64,000 nt of DNA, taken from the NCBI RefSeq assembly GCF_003721435.2, contig NZ_CP054585.1, forward strand, positions 868,001 to 932,000, written 5' to 3'. The position numbers and the translations under genes were made by a program. The number at the start of each line of letters is the position of its first letter. The stretch's first letter is position 1. The notes under the pieces were generated by a model. It did not search any database. It was not told the origin of the DNA and saw only the letters and a list, made by a program, of their open reading frames with translations. Shown here piece after piece: positions 1 through 8,210 of this stretch. This DNA is from Halorubrum sp. CBA1229 (GTDB lineage: Archaea; Halobacteriota; Halobacteria; Halobacteriales; Haloferacaceae).

Positions 1-761
1 GCCGCGACCGGCTGGAGTGGGAAATCGACGAGCTGGAGTCGCAGGTGGGCGAGTACGACGCCGAGGAGATCCCGGACCTCGACGAGGTCGAGTCCCGGAT
101 CGAGGAGCTGGAGGCCGAGATGGAGGCGTTAGAGCCAGTCAATATGCTCGCGATCGACGAGTACGACGAGGTGCAGGAGGCGCTCGACCAGCTCCAAGAG
201 CGCCGGGACGTACTCGTCGAGGAGCGGGACGCGATCGAGGAGCGCATCGAGGGGTACGAGGCGGCGAAGAAGGAGACGTTCATGGCGACGTTCGAGTCGA
301 TCAACGACCACTTCGAGGACATCTTCGCGCGCCTCTCGGCCGGCAGCGGCGAGCTCCTCTTGGAGAACCCGGAGGACCCCTTCGAGGAGGGGCTGACGAT
401 GAAGGCGCAGCCCGCGGACAAGCCGGTCCAGCGGCTCGAGGCGATGAGCGGCGGTGAGAAGTCGCTGACCGCTCTCTCCTTCATCTTCGCTATCCAGCGG
501 CACAACCCCGCGCCGTTCTACGCGCTCGACGAGATCGACGCGTTCCTCGACGCGGTCAACGCCGAGCGCGTCGGCGAGATGATCGAGGAGCTGGCCGCGG
601 ACGCGCAGTTCGTGGTGGTCGGCCACCGCTCCGCGCTGCTGGAGCGCTCCGACCGCGCCATCGGCGTCACGATGCAGGGCGACAACCTCTCGGCGGTCAC
701 CGGGATGCAGTTCGGCGACGAGGGTGGCGACGGCGACGGAGAGGTGAGCGCGGATGACTGA
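1..761 (+). CDS. smc: Chromosome segregation protein SMC, C-terminal part (5' end outside window)
   Basis: C-terminal coiled coil and ATPase head of SMC, which with kleisin partners compacts and segregates the chromosome. The frame is open from the window edge. The first ~80 residues are a charged coiled coil (RLEWEIDELESQVGEY). The ABC signature follows (LEAMSGGEKSLTALSFIFAI), then Walker B and D-loop (FYALDEIDAFLDAVNAERV) and a switch histidine (VVVGHRSALL). The acidic tail GDEGGDGDGEVSADD is typical of halophiles. The stop overlaps the start of scpA by 8 bases, so the two condensin subunits are translationally coupled. The GTG at 45 is internal, not the start. Confidence 0.96.
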   Translation, partial: RDRLEWEIDELESQVGEYDAEEIPDLDEVESRIEELEAEMEALEPVNMLAIDEYDEVQEALDQLQERRDVLVEERDAIEERIEGYEAAKKETFMATFESINDHFEDIFARLSAGSGELLLENPEDPFEEGLTMKAQPADKPVQRLEAMSGGEKSLTALSFIFAIQRHNPAPFYALDEIDAFLDAVNAERVGEMIEELAADAQFVVVGHRSALLERSDRAIGVTMQGDNLSAVTGMQFGDEGGDGDGEVSADD

Positions 762-1737
762 GCCGCCGGAGTCGGTGGGCGCGCACGGGAGCGGACCGGG
801 CGACGAGTCGGCGGCCGCGGGCGACGCCGACGGCGTCCCGAGCCTCGACCTGACGAGCGAGCGCGACGGGGGACCGTCGGGGGAGCCGGAGGCGGAGGCC
901 CCGGGCGACGTCGACGGCGCCGGGGGAGACGGGGCCGAGGAGGACGGCGAGGTCGAGCCCGTCGAGCTCCTCGTCCAGCTCGCCGAGGAGGGCGAGATCG
1001 AGCCGTGGGACATCGACATCGTGCAGGTGACGGACGCCTTCTTGGAGCGGCTCGACGAGACGGACCTCCGGACGACTGGGCGGGCGCTGTTCTACGCCAG
1101 CGTCCTGTTGCGGATGAAAAGCGACGGGATGTTGGCCGACGACGATGACGACGAGGAGCCCGAGCCCGAGCCGTGGGAGGTCGCGATGGAGGGCGGCGCG
1201 CCGGACCCCGCCGACGGTGACTTCGACCCGGTCGACGAGCTGGAGGCGGAGATGGACCGTCGGCTCGACCGGAAGAGCACCCGGGGCTCGCCGGAGACGC
1301 TCGACGAGCTGGTCCGCGAGCTCCGGGAGGCCGAGCGCGGCTCGTGGTGGAAAGAGTCCCGCGAGTACGACACCTCGGAGTCGCCGCACGGGTACGACCG
1401 CGGCACGCAGACGCTCGACTACCACACCGGCGACGAGTTCCGGCGGGACGGCGAGCCGACCGCCGGCGAGGCGACCGACCGCACCCACGACGAGGACATC
1501 GAGGAGGTGATAGTGGAGATCGACAACGCCCTCCGGACCCACTTCGACCGCGGGCGTACGGAGGTGCTCTTCGCGGAGATCGAGGGCGCGGGCGGGCGCC
1601 CGTTCATGACGTACCTCGCGCTGCTGTTCATGGCCCACCGCGGCTCGGTGCGCCTCCAGCAGGACGACCTGTTCGGCGATCTGTGGGTGAAAGACCCCAC
1701 GGCGATGACCGGTGAGTCGGAAGCGATAGCGGATTAG
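754..1737 (+). CDS. scpA: Segregation and condensation protein A (ScpA kleisin)
   Basis: 327-residue kleisin that bridges SMC heads. The first ~65 residues are a low-complexity acidic leader. The ScpA N-terminal signature follows (PVELLVQLAEEGEIEPWDID, then VTDAFLERL and the helix ALFYASVLLRMKSD). The middle is acidic and probably disordered. The C-terminal winged helix binds the SMC head (FMTYLALLFMAHRGSVRLQQ, then LFGDLWVK). It starts inside the end of smc, which fixes the ATG at 754. No scpB lies downstream; the next 500 bases hold copy A of the repeated element. Confidence 0.95.
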   Translation: MTEPPESVGAHGSGPGDESAAAGDADGVPSLDLTSERDGGPSGEPEAEAPGDVDGAGGDGAEEDGEVEPVELLVQLAEEGEIEPWDIDIVQVTDAFLERLDETDLRTTGRALFYASVLLRMKSDGMLADDDDDEEPEPEPWEVAMEGGAPDPADGDFDPVDELEAEMDRRLDRKSTRGSPETLDELVRELREAERGSWWKESREYDTSESPHGYDRGTQTLDYHTGDEFRRDGEPTAGEATDRTHDEDIEEVIVEIDNALRTHFDRGRTEVLFAEIEGAGGRPFMTYLALLFMAHRGSVRLQQDDLFGDLWVKDPTAMTGESEAIAD

Positions 1738-1836
1738 TACGTTTTCGAGAGCGTAGCCGGTTCCAGCGCCGTCCGATCGCTTATAAACAAACGGCTGCGA
1801 ATCGGCGGTGAATACCGTCAAAGCCTCGGGCGATCA

Positions 1837-1843
1837 TTTATAC
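1837..1843 (+). promoter_or_regulatory. TATA-like box upstream of repeated element copy A
   Basis: TTTATAC lies 19 bases before the conserved gtggcgcg that opens copy A. A matching box stands at nearly the same distance before copies C (23076), D (32548) and E (minus strand, 50572-50566). A second AT island, TTATAAACAAACGG, lies at 1781-1794. Seen directly; promoter function is inferred from conservation and spacing. Confidence 0.45.
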
Positions 1844-1852
1844 GAAACTGAA

Positions 1853-2237
1853 GCGGTGGCGCGTGCCTCCGAGCGGTCGCCCTCGGCGACCGCGAGGAGC
1901 GCGCGCGAGGGACGCGGCGAACGCGAGCGGCGAAGCCGCGAGCCGTGAGCCGCGAGGCTGGGGAGGCGTGAGGTGCGGTCGCTGTGCGGTTGGGTGGGAC
2001 TCAAAGGGGCAGTCGCGAGGACGAAGCACGGCGACGCAAGCAGCGTGGCGCTACGCGCCACGGGCAGCCGGCGGCGGAGCCGCCGGCGACACCGCAAGGA
2101 GCGAGTGGAACGAGCGACTGAGGAGCGCAGCGAGCCGCGCGAGTCGTCGCGACTGGGGCTTTGGAGGAGTTCACCGCAGAGTTGTCGATCACGTACCGCC
2201 GAGCGGCTGGGGCTTTGGCGGTGTTCTCCGTCGATCC
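1853..2237 (+). ncRNA. Five-copy structured element, copy A (candidate non-coding RNA)
   Basis: A gene-free stretch that matches four other loci in the window. From 5' to 3' it holds: (1) hairpin P1, outer arms 1859-1865 and 1900-1906, CTCC 1867-1870 with GGAG 1896-1899, and a 9-bp inner stem 1873-1881/1885-1893; (2) box GAGGCTGGGGAGGCGTGAGG at 1954; (3) box GGGACTCAAAGGGGC at 1996-2010; (4) a stem CAGTCGCGA (2010-2018) with TCGCGACTG (2147-2155), enclosing perfect hairpins with 3-base loops such as GCCGGCGGC-gga-GCCGCCGGC; (5) box CTGGGGCTTTGG at 2153-2164. The last box plus tail is partly duplicated at 2207-2237. Short frames here are arginine-rich and not conserved as protein. The RNA call is inferred from covariation among copies; the family name, if one exists, is unknown to me. 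Confidence 0.6.
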
Positions 2238-2249
2238 GGAGTTAGCGAT

Positions 2250-3116
2250 TTATAAGTAATCGCCCAGCAGCGGCTCGACGCGCTCTTGGGTCTCCTCGGG
2301 GATCGCGTCGGTCGGCGTGTTGACGGTACCTTCGAGCGAGGTGTGCGCCTCGCACTCCAGGTCGTCGGGGAGCGTCCGGACCGCCTCCTCGACCGCGGCC
2401 TTGATCGCTTCTTGGTTCTTTTCGGCGTTCTCTAACACCTCCTCGAGCGTCACCTCGCTGTCCTCCTTCCAGACGTCGTAGTCGGTGACGCCGGCGATCG
2501 TCGCGTACGCGATCTCGGCCTCGCGGGCCAGCTTCGCCTCCGGGATCGCGGTCATGCCGACCAGGTCCCAGCCTTGGCTCTTATAAAACTCCGACTCCGC
2601 GCGCGTCGAGTACTGCGGGCCCTCGATGCAGACGTAGGTGCCGCCCTTTACGACCTTCGTGTCAGGGGACGTGGAAGCCTCCGCGGCCTCTGTCAGGTGG
2701 TCGACCAGCTCCGGACTGTACGGGTCCGCGAACGGCTGGTGGACGACGACGCCGTCGCCGAAAAAGGAGAGGTCGCGGCGCTTGGTCCGGTCGTAGATCT
2801 GGTCGGGGACGACGAGCGTGCCGGGCTCTAACTCCTCTTTTAAACTTCCCACCGCGTTCGACGCGAAGATGTGTGTGACGCCCGCCTTTTTCAAGGCGTA
2901 CATGTTGGCGCGGTACGGGAGGTCGGTGGGCGAGACGCCGTGCTCTGATCCGTGCCGCGGGAGGAAGGCGACCTCTTTGCCCGTGTCGGCGAACTCGCCG
3001 ATCGTGATCGCGTCGCTGGGCTCGCCGTAGGGGGTGTCGTACTCCACCTCGCGCACGTCGTTCAGGGGCAGCGCCTCGTAGATGCCGCTGCCGCCGATGA
3101 AGCCGATGGTGCTCAT
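2250..3116 (-). CDS. mtnP: S-methyl-5'-thioadenosine phosphorylase (purine nucleoside phosphorylase family)
   Basis: 288 residues, the usual length of archaeal MTA phosphorylases. It cleaves 5'-methylthioadenosine with phosphate to adenine and methylthioribose-1-phosphate, recycling the by-product of polyamine and SAM chemistry. The N-terminal phosphate loop is IGFIGGSGIYE. The family motifs FLPRHGSEHGVSP, NMYALKKAGVTHIFASNAVG and GGTYVCIEGPQYSTRAE are present, as is the substrate-site segment DLVGMTAIPEAKLAREAEI. A TATA-like box (3140-3148) lies about 28 bases upstream, so the gene is probably leaderless. Related salvage genes lie at 12.2-14.4 kb. Confidence 0.95.
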   Translation of the reverse strand: MSTIGFIGGSGIYEALPLNDVREVEYDTPYGEPSDAITIGEFADTGKEVAFLPRHGSEHGVSPTDLPYRANMYALKKAGVTHIFASNAVGSLKEELEPGTLVVPDQIYDRTKRRDLSFFGDGVVVHQPFADPYSPELVDHLTEAAEASTSPDTKVVKGGTYVCIEGPQYSTRAESEFYKSQGWDLVGMTAIPEAKLAREAEIAYATIAGVTDYDVWKEDSEVTLEEVLENAEKNQEAIKAAVEEAVRTLPDDLECEAHTSLEGTVNTPTDAIPEETQERVEPLLGDYL

Positions 3117-3139
3117 ACCCGGAGTGCGTCCGCCCGCTA

Positions 3140-3148
3140 CTTATACGG
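3140..3148 (-). promoter_or_regulatory. TATA box of mtnP
   Basis: Minus strand CCGTATAAG, centred about 28 bases before the mtnP ATG at 3116. This is the standard spacing for a leaderless haloarchaeal transcript. Confidence 0.6.
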
Positions 3149-3160
3149 ACTGAAGCGGGA

Positions 3161-4156
3161 CTACAGCAGCCACCGCACCGCCGCCAGCGCGAGCGCGCTC
3201 ACGACGAGCAGATGGACGAGGACGGCGCCGACGGCGGCGCCGCCGACCTCGCGCATCTCGCGGAACCGGATCGAGAACCCGAGGCCGACGAACGCCAGCG
3301 TGAACAGCGCGTCCGACACGCGCCCGATCGACTCCAGCGCGGCCGGCGAGAGCAGCCCGCTGTTCGCGACCACGGCGACAGCGAGGAAGCCGAGCAGGAA
3401 CTTCGGGAACTCCGCCCACAACCGGCGCACGCCCGGCTCGGTCGCCGACCGCGCGGTGTACGCCAGCGAGTAGACGATGGCGACGCCGCCCAGCAGGGAG
3501 TTGCGCGCGAGCTTCGTCACGGTCGCCCACTGGCCCGCCTCCGGCGAGTGGGCGAACCCCGCGGCGGCGACGGGTCCGGTCGAGAACATGCTCACGCCGG
3601 CCCAGACGCCGAACTGGCGGCCGGTGAGCCCGAGCCACTCCCCGGCGATCGGGAACGCGACGAGCGTGACGGCGTCGAACAAGAGCACGGTCGCCGCCGC
3701 GAACGTGATCGCGGCGCCGCGGGCGTCGAGCACGCGCCCGATCGCGACGACGGCGGAGACGCCGCAGATGCTCGCGCCGGCGGCCAGCAGCGAGGGCGTC
3801 GTCCCGTCTAACCGAAAGAGCACGCGCGCGATCAGTTCGGCGAGCAGCAGCCCGCCGCCGACCGCGACGACGACCAGCCCGAGGACAGTGGGCCCCGCGG
3901 CGATGAACTCCTCGACGACGACCGCGGCGCCGAGCAGGACGATCCCGGTCTCCAAGAAGAGCTTGTCGACGCCGACCCCCGGTTTCGCGGCGTCGGGCGT
4001 GCCGACCGCGTTGCCGACGAGCGCGCCGAGCCCGACTGCGACGACGAGCGGCTGGAGCCCGTCCACCGCGCCGGCGACGAGGTGCGAGAGGAGCGCCCCG
4101 GCGGCCAGCAGCGCGAGGCCGGGGAGGTACGGGCTGGCGGCGTCGACGACGCGCAT
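3161..4156 (-). CDS. YeiH/UPF0324-family putative sulfate exporter (membrane protein)
   Basis: 331 residues with about ten hydrophobic segments and a largely small-residue, membrane-embedded composition. The family signature is visible: an LVGNAVGTP loop, the segment LFLETGIVLLGAAVVVEEF, and ASICGVSAVVAIGRVLDARG. The last resembles the SICGxSA motif of YeiH proteins, which have been proposed to export sulfate-like anions; the substrate is not proven. The ATG at 4156 shares its A with the stop of the small upstream gene (TGATG), so the pair is translationally coupled. Longer frames further upstream lack hydrophobic character and were not used. Confidence 0.85.
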   Translation of the reverse strand: MRVVDAASPYLPGLALLAAGALLSHLVAGAVDGLQPLVVAVGLGALVGNAVGTPDAAKPGVGVDKLFLETGIVLLGAAVVVEEFIAAGPTVLGLVVVAVGGGLLLAELIARVLFRLDGTTPSLLAAGASICGVSAVVAIGRVLDARGAAITFAAATVLLFDAVTLVAFPIAGEWLGLTGRQFGVWAGVSMFSTGPVAAAGFAHSPEAGQWATVTKLARNSLLGGVAIVYSLAYTARSATEPGVRRLWAEFPKFLLGFLAVAVVANSGLLSPAALESIGRVSDALFTLAFVGLGFSIRFREMREVGGAAVGAVLVHLLVVSALALAAVRWLL

Positions 4157-4407
4157 CAGAGGACGCCCGCGGCCTGTCCCGCGGCGTGAGCGGCGACGAT
4201 CCCCAGCCCGAGCGCGAGCGCCTGCCAGCCGCGGTCGAGCGCGGTCCACCGGTCGACGAGCGGCGATCCGGTGCCGCGGTCGGCGCCCGTCTCGGCCGTC
4301 GTCTCGTCGGCGCCCGTCTCGGCCGTCGTCTCGTCGGCGCCCGTCTCGGCCGTCGTCCCGTCGGCGTCGTCGGCGTCCGTCGCTTCGCGGCCGGCGTCCG
4401 GTGCCAT
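4156..4407 (-). CDS. Small acidic protein with a single C-terminal membrane helix, coupled to the YeiH-type gene
   Basis: 83 residues, not recognised as a named family. An acidic, threonine-rich N-terminal half contains about three copies of a nine-residue repeat (TAETGADET), encoded by a 27-bp DNA repeat at about 4288-4365. The C-terminal half reads VDRWTALDRGWQALALGLG, then IVAAHAAGQAAGVL, and could form one membrane helix. The ATG at 4407 sits 25 bases after a TATA box. The stop overlaps the YeiH start, so the protein is probably an accessory or small subunit of that transporter. Repeat number is likely to vary between strains. Confidence 0.7.
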   Translation of the reverse strand: MAPDAGREATDADDADGTTAETGADETTAETGADETTAETGADRGTGSPLVDRWTALDRGWQALALGLGIVAAHAAGQAAGVL

Positions 4408-4430
4408 ACCCGCGGGTCGGCGCGCTCGGT

Positions 4431-4440
4431 ACTTATAAGG
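4431..4440 (-). promoter_or_regulatory. TATA box of the small-protein/YeiH operon
   Basis: ACTTATAAGG is palindromic and lies 25 bases before the minus-strand ATG at 4407. Being symmetric it could also serve the plus-strand HD gene at 4522, which would then have a leader of about 60 bases. Confidence 0.55.
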
Positions 4441-4521
4441 ACGCACTCCGGCGACCCGCGGGGGCCTCGTCGGCGCGACCGAAAGAGGCAGGTTCCGGGC
4501 GGTCGTCTGTCGGACACCCGG

Positions 4522-5973
4522 ATGCCGACCACACAGATCAAAGACCCCGTCCACGGCTACGTGGAGCTGCCGGACGCGCTCGTCGACGGCGTCGTCGACA
4601 CCCGACCGTTCCAGCGGCTGCGGTACGTCCGCCAGCTCTCGGCGACGCACCTCGTCTACCCCGGGGCGAACCACACGCGGTTCGAGCACTCGCTCGGCGT
4701 CTACCACCTCGGCCGGACCGTCTTCGAGAACCTCCGCCGGCAGTCGTACTTCACGCGGGACGCGACGACCGACGAGCTCGAGGAGATCCAGCGCACGCTG
4801 GAGTGCGCCTGCCTGCTCCACGACGTCGGCCATCCGCCCTTCTCGCACCTCTCGGAGGGGTTCCTCGACGAGGGAGTCTTACGGGAGCGGGTCGTCGACA
4901 CCGGGCTGGTCGACGCCTTCGACCGAGCGGGCGTCGGCGGGGCGCCGCTCCGGTCGGCGAGCCCGCACGAGCTGCTCGGCTGCGTCCTCATCGTCGAGGA
5001 GTACGGTGACGCGCTGCGCTCGTTCGACGTGGACCCCTTCGAGGTGTGCGCGTACGTCCTCGGCTACAGCCTCGCGTACGAGCGCGGCGACCCCTGGCAG
5101 TGCGGCGTCGGCGCGCAGCTGCTCCACTCGCCCATCGACGTCGACCGGCTCGACTACATCACCCGCGACAACCAGATGACCGGCGCGGGCGTGTTGAGCT
5201 TCGACGTCGACCGCATGGTCGACGCCTACACGGCCCACCCCGAGGCGGGGCTCGCGCTCACCGAGAAGGCGCTCTCGACCATCGGCAACTACCTCGAGGG
5301 CCGGATCGCGCTGTACATGTGGGTGACTCAGCACCACAAGGCCGTCTACGCCAACCGACTCCTCCAGGAGCTGCTCGGCGAGTACGAGGCCGTGACCGGC
5401 GAGAGCCCGGTGACCGTCGACGGCGTCCTCTCGCGGGAGCTGGACGACAACGCCGTGCTCGAACGCCTGCGGGTCGCCGCCCGCGAGCACCCCGACTCGA
5501 CGCTGGCGTCGATGTACGACCGGTTCCGCGGGCGCCGCTTCCCGGCCACCTGCTGGAAACACCGGATCGCGCTCGCCGACCGGATCGGCGGCGACCTCGC
5601 CGGCGGCGAGACCGGCGACGGCGACGAGGAGGGCCGCGACGACCGCGGCCTCGACCTCGACGACTTCACGGCGTGGCTCACCGAGGGCGACGAGCGGCTG
5701 GAGCGGCTGCTCGCCGACGCGCTCGGCGTGCCGGTCCACGAAGTGTGGATCGACCGCTCGTACGTGCCGGCCTACGACCCCGACGAGCTGGAGGACATCC
5801 CGATCGCGTACGGCGGGACGACCCGGTCGGTCGGGGACTGGGGGCTGTACGGCGACCGCGCGTTCGACGTGCCGATCCCCTTCGTCTTCGTCCCCGATGG
5901 GACGAAGCGGCGGGCGATCCGCGTGCTCCGGGCGGCGTTCGAGCGGGAGGTCGTCGAGGAGACGCGGGCGTGA
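4522..5973 (+). CDS. HD-domain phosphohydrolase (dGTPase-like)
   Basis: 483 residues. Metal-ligand motifs of an HD hydrolase appear in order: the N-terminal IKDPVHGYVELP and FQRLRYVRQLSATHLVYPGA; the first histidine in NHTRFEHSLGVYHLG; the HD pair in ACLLHDVGHPPFSHLSEG; and the distal aspartate in SPIDVDRLDYITRDN. This pattern is typical of the COG1078 family, related to SAMHD1 and bacterial dNTP triphosphohydrolases. The substrate here is not proven. An acidic linker (ETGDGDEEGRDDRG) precedes a C-terminal domain. I use the ATG at 4522 because upstream codons are not protein-like. Confidence 0.9.
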   Translation: MPTTQIKDPVHGYVELPDALVDGVVDTRPFQRLRYVRQLSATHLVYPGANHTRFEHSLGVYHLGRTVFENLRRQSYFTRDATTDELEEIQRTLECACLLHDVGHPPFSHLSEGFLDEGVLRERVVDTGLVDAFDRAGVGGAPLRSASPHELLGCVLIVEEYGDALRSFDVDPFEVCAYVLGYSLAYERGDPWQCGVGAQLLHSPIDVDRLDYITRDNQMTGAGVLSFDVDRMVDAYTAHPEAGLALTEKALSTIGNYLEGRIALYMWVTQHHKAVYANRLLQELLGEYEAVTGESPVTVDGVLSRELDDNAVLERLRVAAREHPDSTLASMYDRFRGRRFPATCWKHRIALADRIGGDLAGGETGDGDEEGRDDRGLDLDDFTAWLTEGDERLERLLADALGVPVHEVWIDRSYVPAYDPDELEDIPIAYGGTTRSVGDWGLYGDRAFDVPIPFVFVPDGTKRRAIRVLRAAFEREVVEETRA

Positions 5974-6071
5974 TCCGGCACGGACGCTCGACCGACTCTC
6001 CGGTATTTAAACAGACGCGCGAAACGGCGGAAACGAGCGTCGCGGTCTACGCGGAAAGGAGCCGGCGAGCG

Positions 6072-6176
6072 GCGAAGGGCCGAACGGTGTCAGCGAAGGG
6101 CCGAACGGTGTCAGCGAGGGGCCGAACGGTGTCGGTCGGGAGGCGACCGTTATCGGTCAGGGGACGACCGTTATCG
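6072..6176. repeat. 21-bp minisatellite, five units
   Basis: Five tandem 21-bp units begin at 6072, 6093, 6114, 6135 and 6156. The first two are identical, the third has two changes, and the last two form a diverged subfamily ending in accgttatcg. The array includes the stop codon (6171-6173) of the minus-strand gene 6171-6434. The minus strand could read DTVRPLA-like heptads, but no convincing gene covers it. Confidence 0.9.
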
Positions 6177-6434
6177 ACCGGGGGCATTCCCCGCGGCGCC
6201 GCCGGCGGCCTTACCCGCGCCCTCGGCCGCGTCACTGCCGCCGGGCGTCATGCCGCTGATCGTCTCGCCGATTCCGCCGGCCGCGTCGCCGGCGGTGGAG
6301 CCGACCTCGGCGAGGATCTCCTGGACGAACGCGGGGGCCTGCGCGGCGACATCGGCCGGCGGGCCGGCCTGCAAGGCCACCTGCGCCGCGTCGGTTGCGA
6401 GCGTTGCCGTCGTGATCGGGTCTGTTTCGAACAT
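6171..6434 (-). CDS. Small hypothetical haloarchaeal protein
   Basis: 87 residues, start chosen at MFETDPITTATLATDAAQVA; an ATG ten codons upstream is less likely. The N-terminal half is amphipathic and alanine-rich, the C-terminal half glycine/alanine-rich (GDAAGGIGETISGMTPGG) with a basic end NAPGR. No motif assigns a function. It stands alone between the HD gene and mqo, and its stop codon lies within a 21-bp minisatellite, so length may differ between strains. Confidence 0.6.
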   Translation of the reverse strand: MFETDPITTATLATDAAQVALQAGPPADVAAQAPAFVQEILAEVGSTAGDAAGGIGETISGMTPGGSDAAEGAGKAAGGAAGNAPGR

Positions 6435-6608
6435 CGCGACTCGACGTAGTGGGTGAGTAAACAAAAGGGAGGAAGGCCCTGCAGCCGATTTTGGCGGGAT
6501 TTCCGCCGATTTAAGCCGGTCGAATCCGGCTCAATTCGGATAGCGGCGCCGCGCCCCGGTATCAGACGGAGATCCGGTCGGTTCCGCGCGGCGCGCGCTG
6601 CACCCGGC

Positions 6609-8048
6609 TCAGTCGTCGGCCTCGGCGGGGACACGGTCGTCGGCGGCCTCGGCAGCGTCGGCGGCCTCGGCAGCGTCGTCGCCCTCCGCGGTCGGACTCG
6701 CCGCCGCGTCGTCACCGCGCGGGAAGTTCTCGATCGTCGCCTCGCGGAACGCCGCCTCGTCGAACTCGTGGTCGGCGTCGAAGAAGTCGAGGACGGTCCG
6801 CACGTCGGTCATCGCGTTCTTCAGCGCGGTCGAGGCGCCCGGCGAGGGCGTGATGTTGAACAGGACGCCGTCGCCCGTGATCTTCGCCTCGCCCATGTCG
6901 AGCTCCCTGTTCTTCGTGTCGACGATCTGGGGGCGCACGCCGCCGTACCCCTTCGCGCGCTCGATGTCGTCGACGTCGACGCTCGGCACGACCTTCTGGA
7001 CGTCCGGCAGGAACGCGCGCTTGCCGACCTCGGGGATGTCGTACACGAGGTTGCGCACGACGTAGGGGAAGAGGACGCGGTCCGAGAGGATGTTGACGTA
7101 GCTCAGGATCGACGCGGGCGAGAAGCCGAACACGTCGGCGAAGTCGCTCACGGTGGAGAGCTCGCCGCGTTCGAGCGCGGGGACGAGCTTCGCCGTGGGG
7201 CCGAACCGGGTGACGCCGTCGTCGTGGACGTCGGCGTCGCCGTGGACCGCCGCGAACGGGAGCTTCTTCATCTGCAGCGTGTACACCTTCCCGTTCAGCA
7301 GGTCGTCGGCGAGGAAGAAGCTCCCCGCGACCGGCAGCAGCGACATGTCCTCGCCGTACCCCATCTCCTTGGCGAACTGGAGGCTGTGGGAGCCGGCGGC
7401 GACGACGACCGCGTCGGCCGCGAAGTCGCCGTCGTCGGTCTCGACGGTGAAGCCGTCACGCCCCTCGTCGACGTTCTCGACCGCGGTGCCGAGGTGGACG
7501 GCGACGCCGTCCTCGGCGCGGGCGTCCTCCACGAACGACTCCGCGACCGCGCCGTAGTCGACGACGTAGCCGTCCGGCGTCTGAAGCGCCTTGAGCGCGG
7601 TGTCGGGGTCGCGCCCCTCGACGACCTTCGGCTCCAGCTCCGCGATCTCCTCGCGGCCGATCTCGCGGAGCTTCGGGAAGAGGTCGCCGAACCCGTTCTC
7701 GTGGTAGCGCTCCTCCAGCTTGGCGACCTCCGCCTCGCCGACGCCGAGGACCATCTTGCTCCGCTTGCTGTGCATCTCGCGGTCGGGGTCGGTCCCCTCG
7801 AGGTACCCCGCGAGCAGCTCGGCGCCCTCCTTGACCTCCTCGGCCTTCTCTAAGGTGTAGTTCGTCTCGATATCGCCGAAGTGGAGGGTCTGAGAGTTGT
7901 TCGTGCGATCGGAGTTGACCGCCGCGATCTCCCGCTCCTTCTCGATCAGCGTGACGTCGTCGACGTCGGTGAACTTCGCGACCGCGTATAAAAGCGACGC
8001 CCCGCTGATACCCCCGCCGACGATGACCAGATCAGTGTGTTTGGACAT
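6609..8048 (-). CDS. mqo: Malate:quinone oxidoreductase (FAD-dependent)
   Basis: 479 residues. It oxidises malate to oxaloacetate and passes electrons to the quinone pool at the membrane face. The N-terminal dinucleotide fold is DLVIVGGGISGASLLY with acidic strand end TLIEKE. The Mqo-type signature NNSQTLHFGDIETNYTLEKA follows. A second FAD contact (ADAVVVAAGSHSLQFAKEMGYG) and a C-terminal FAD loop (LFNITPSPGASTALKNAMTD) are present. It is shorter than bacterial Mqo (about 500-550), as expected for the archaeal form. The last ~35 residues are an alanine/aspartate-rich tail (DAAEAADAAEAADD) coded by a short DNA repeat. Confidence 0.85.
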   Translation of the reverse strand: MSKHTDLVIVGGGISGASLLYAVAKFTDVDDVTLIEKEREIAAVNSDRTNNSQTLHFGDIETNYTLEKAEEVKEGAELLAGYLEGTDPDREMHSKRSKMVLGVGEAEVAKLEERYHENGFGDLFPKLREIGREEIAELEPKVVEGRDPDTALKALQTPDGYVVDYGAVAESFVEDARAEDGVAVHLGTAVENVDEGRDGFTVETDDGDFAADAVVVAAGSHSLQFAKEMGYGEDMSLLPVAGSFFLADDLLNGKVYTLQMKKLPFAAVHGDADVHDDGVTRFGPTAKLVPALERGELSTVSDFADVFGFSPASILSYVNILSDRVLFPYVVRNLVYDIPEVGKRAFLPDVQKVVPSVDVDDIERAKGYGGVRPQIVDTKNRELDMGEAKITGDGVLFNITPSPGASTALKNAMTDVRTVLDFFDADHEFDEAAFREATIENFPRGDDAAASPTAEGDDAAEAADAAEAADDRVPAEADD

Positions 8049-8210
8049 GCGTGATGAACGCTCTCACTCCCCGAAACGAATTCACCCGTTAACGGTCTTG
8101 CTATCTCGATCGGCTAATCGGCCGACAGCGAGGCTACAGTCGTCGTTTTAGAGGTTCGACGAACGTCGATTTTTCCGTCGGTCGAGGGGGAGGGGATCGC
8201 CGCCGCTGAA

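Noticed and set aside
1853-2237. The repeated element as SRP RNA, RNase P RNA or a C/D-box RNA
   Set aside because: SRP and RNase P RNAs are single-copy and none of their hallmark motifs was recognised; C/D boxes in the expected arrangement were not seen either. Five copies in 64 kb exclude the first two.
1863-2255. Short frames inside copy A (and similar ones in B-E) that might be small proteins
   Set aside because: Translations are Arg/Gly-rich and differ between copies by indels and frame, while nucleotide boxes and stems are conserved. This fits RNA or DNA function, not protein.
3477-5009. A 510-codon plus-strand frame across the YeiH and HD genes
   Set aside because: Arginine/proline/serine-rich translation with no motif; both strands already carry clear genes in other frames.
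6047-6235. A minus-strand frame reading DTVRPLA-type heptads across the 21-bp minisatellite
   Set aside because: It overlaps the 3' end of the supported 87-residue gene in another frame, and the heptads simply reflect the 21-bp DNA repeat.
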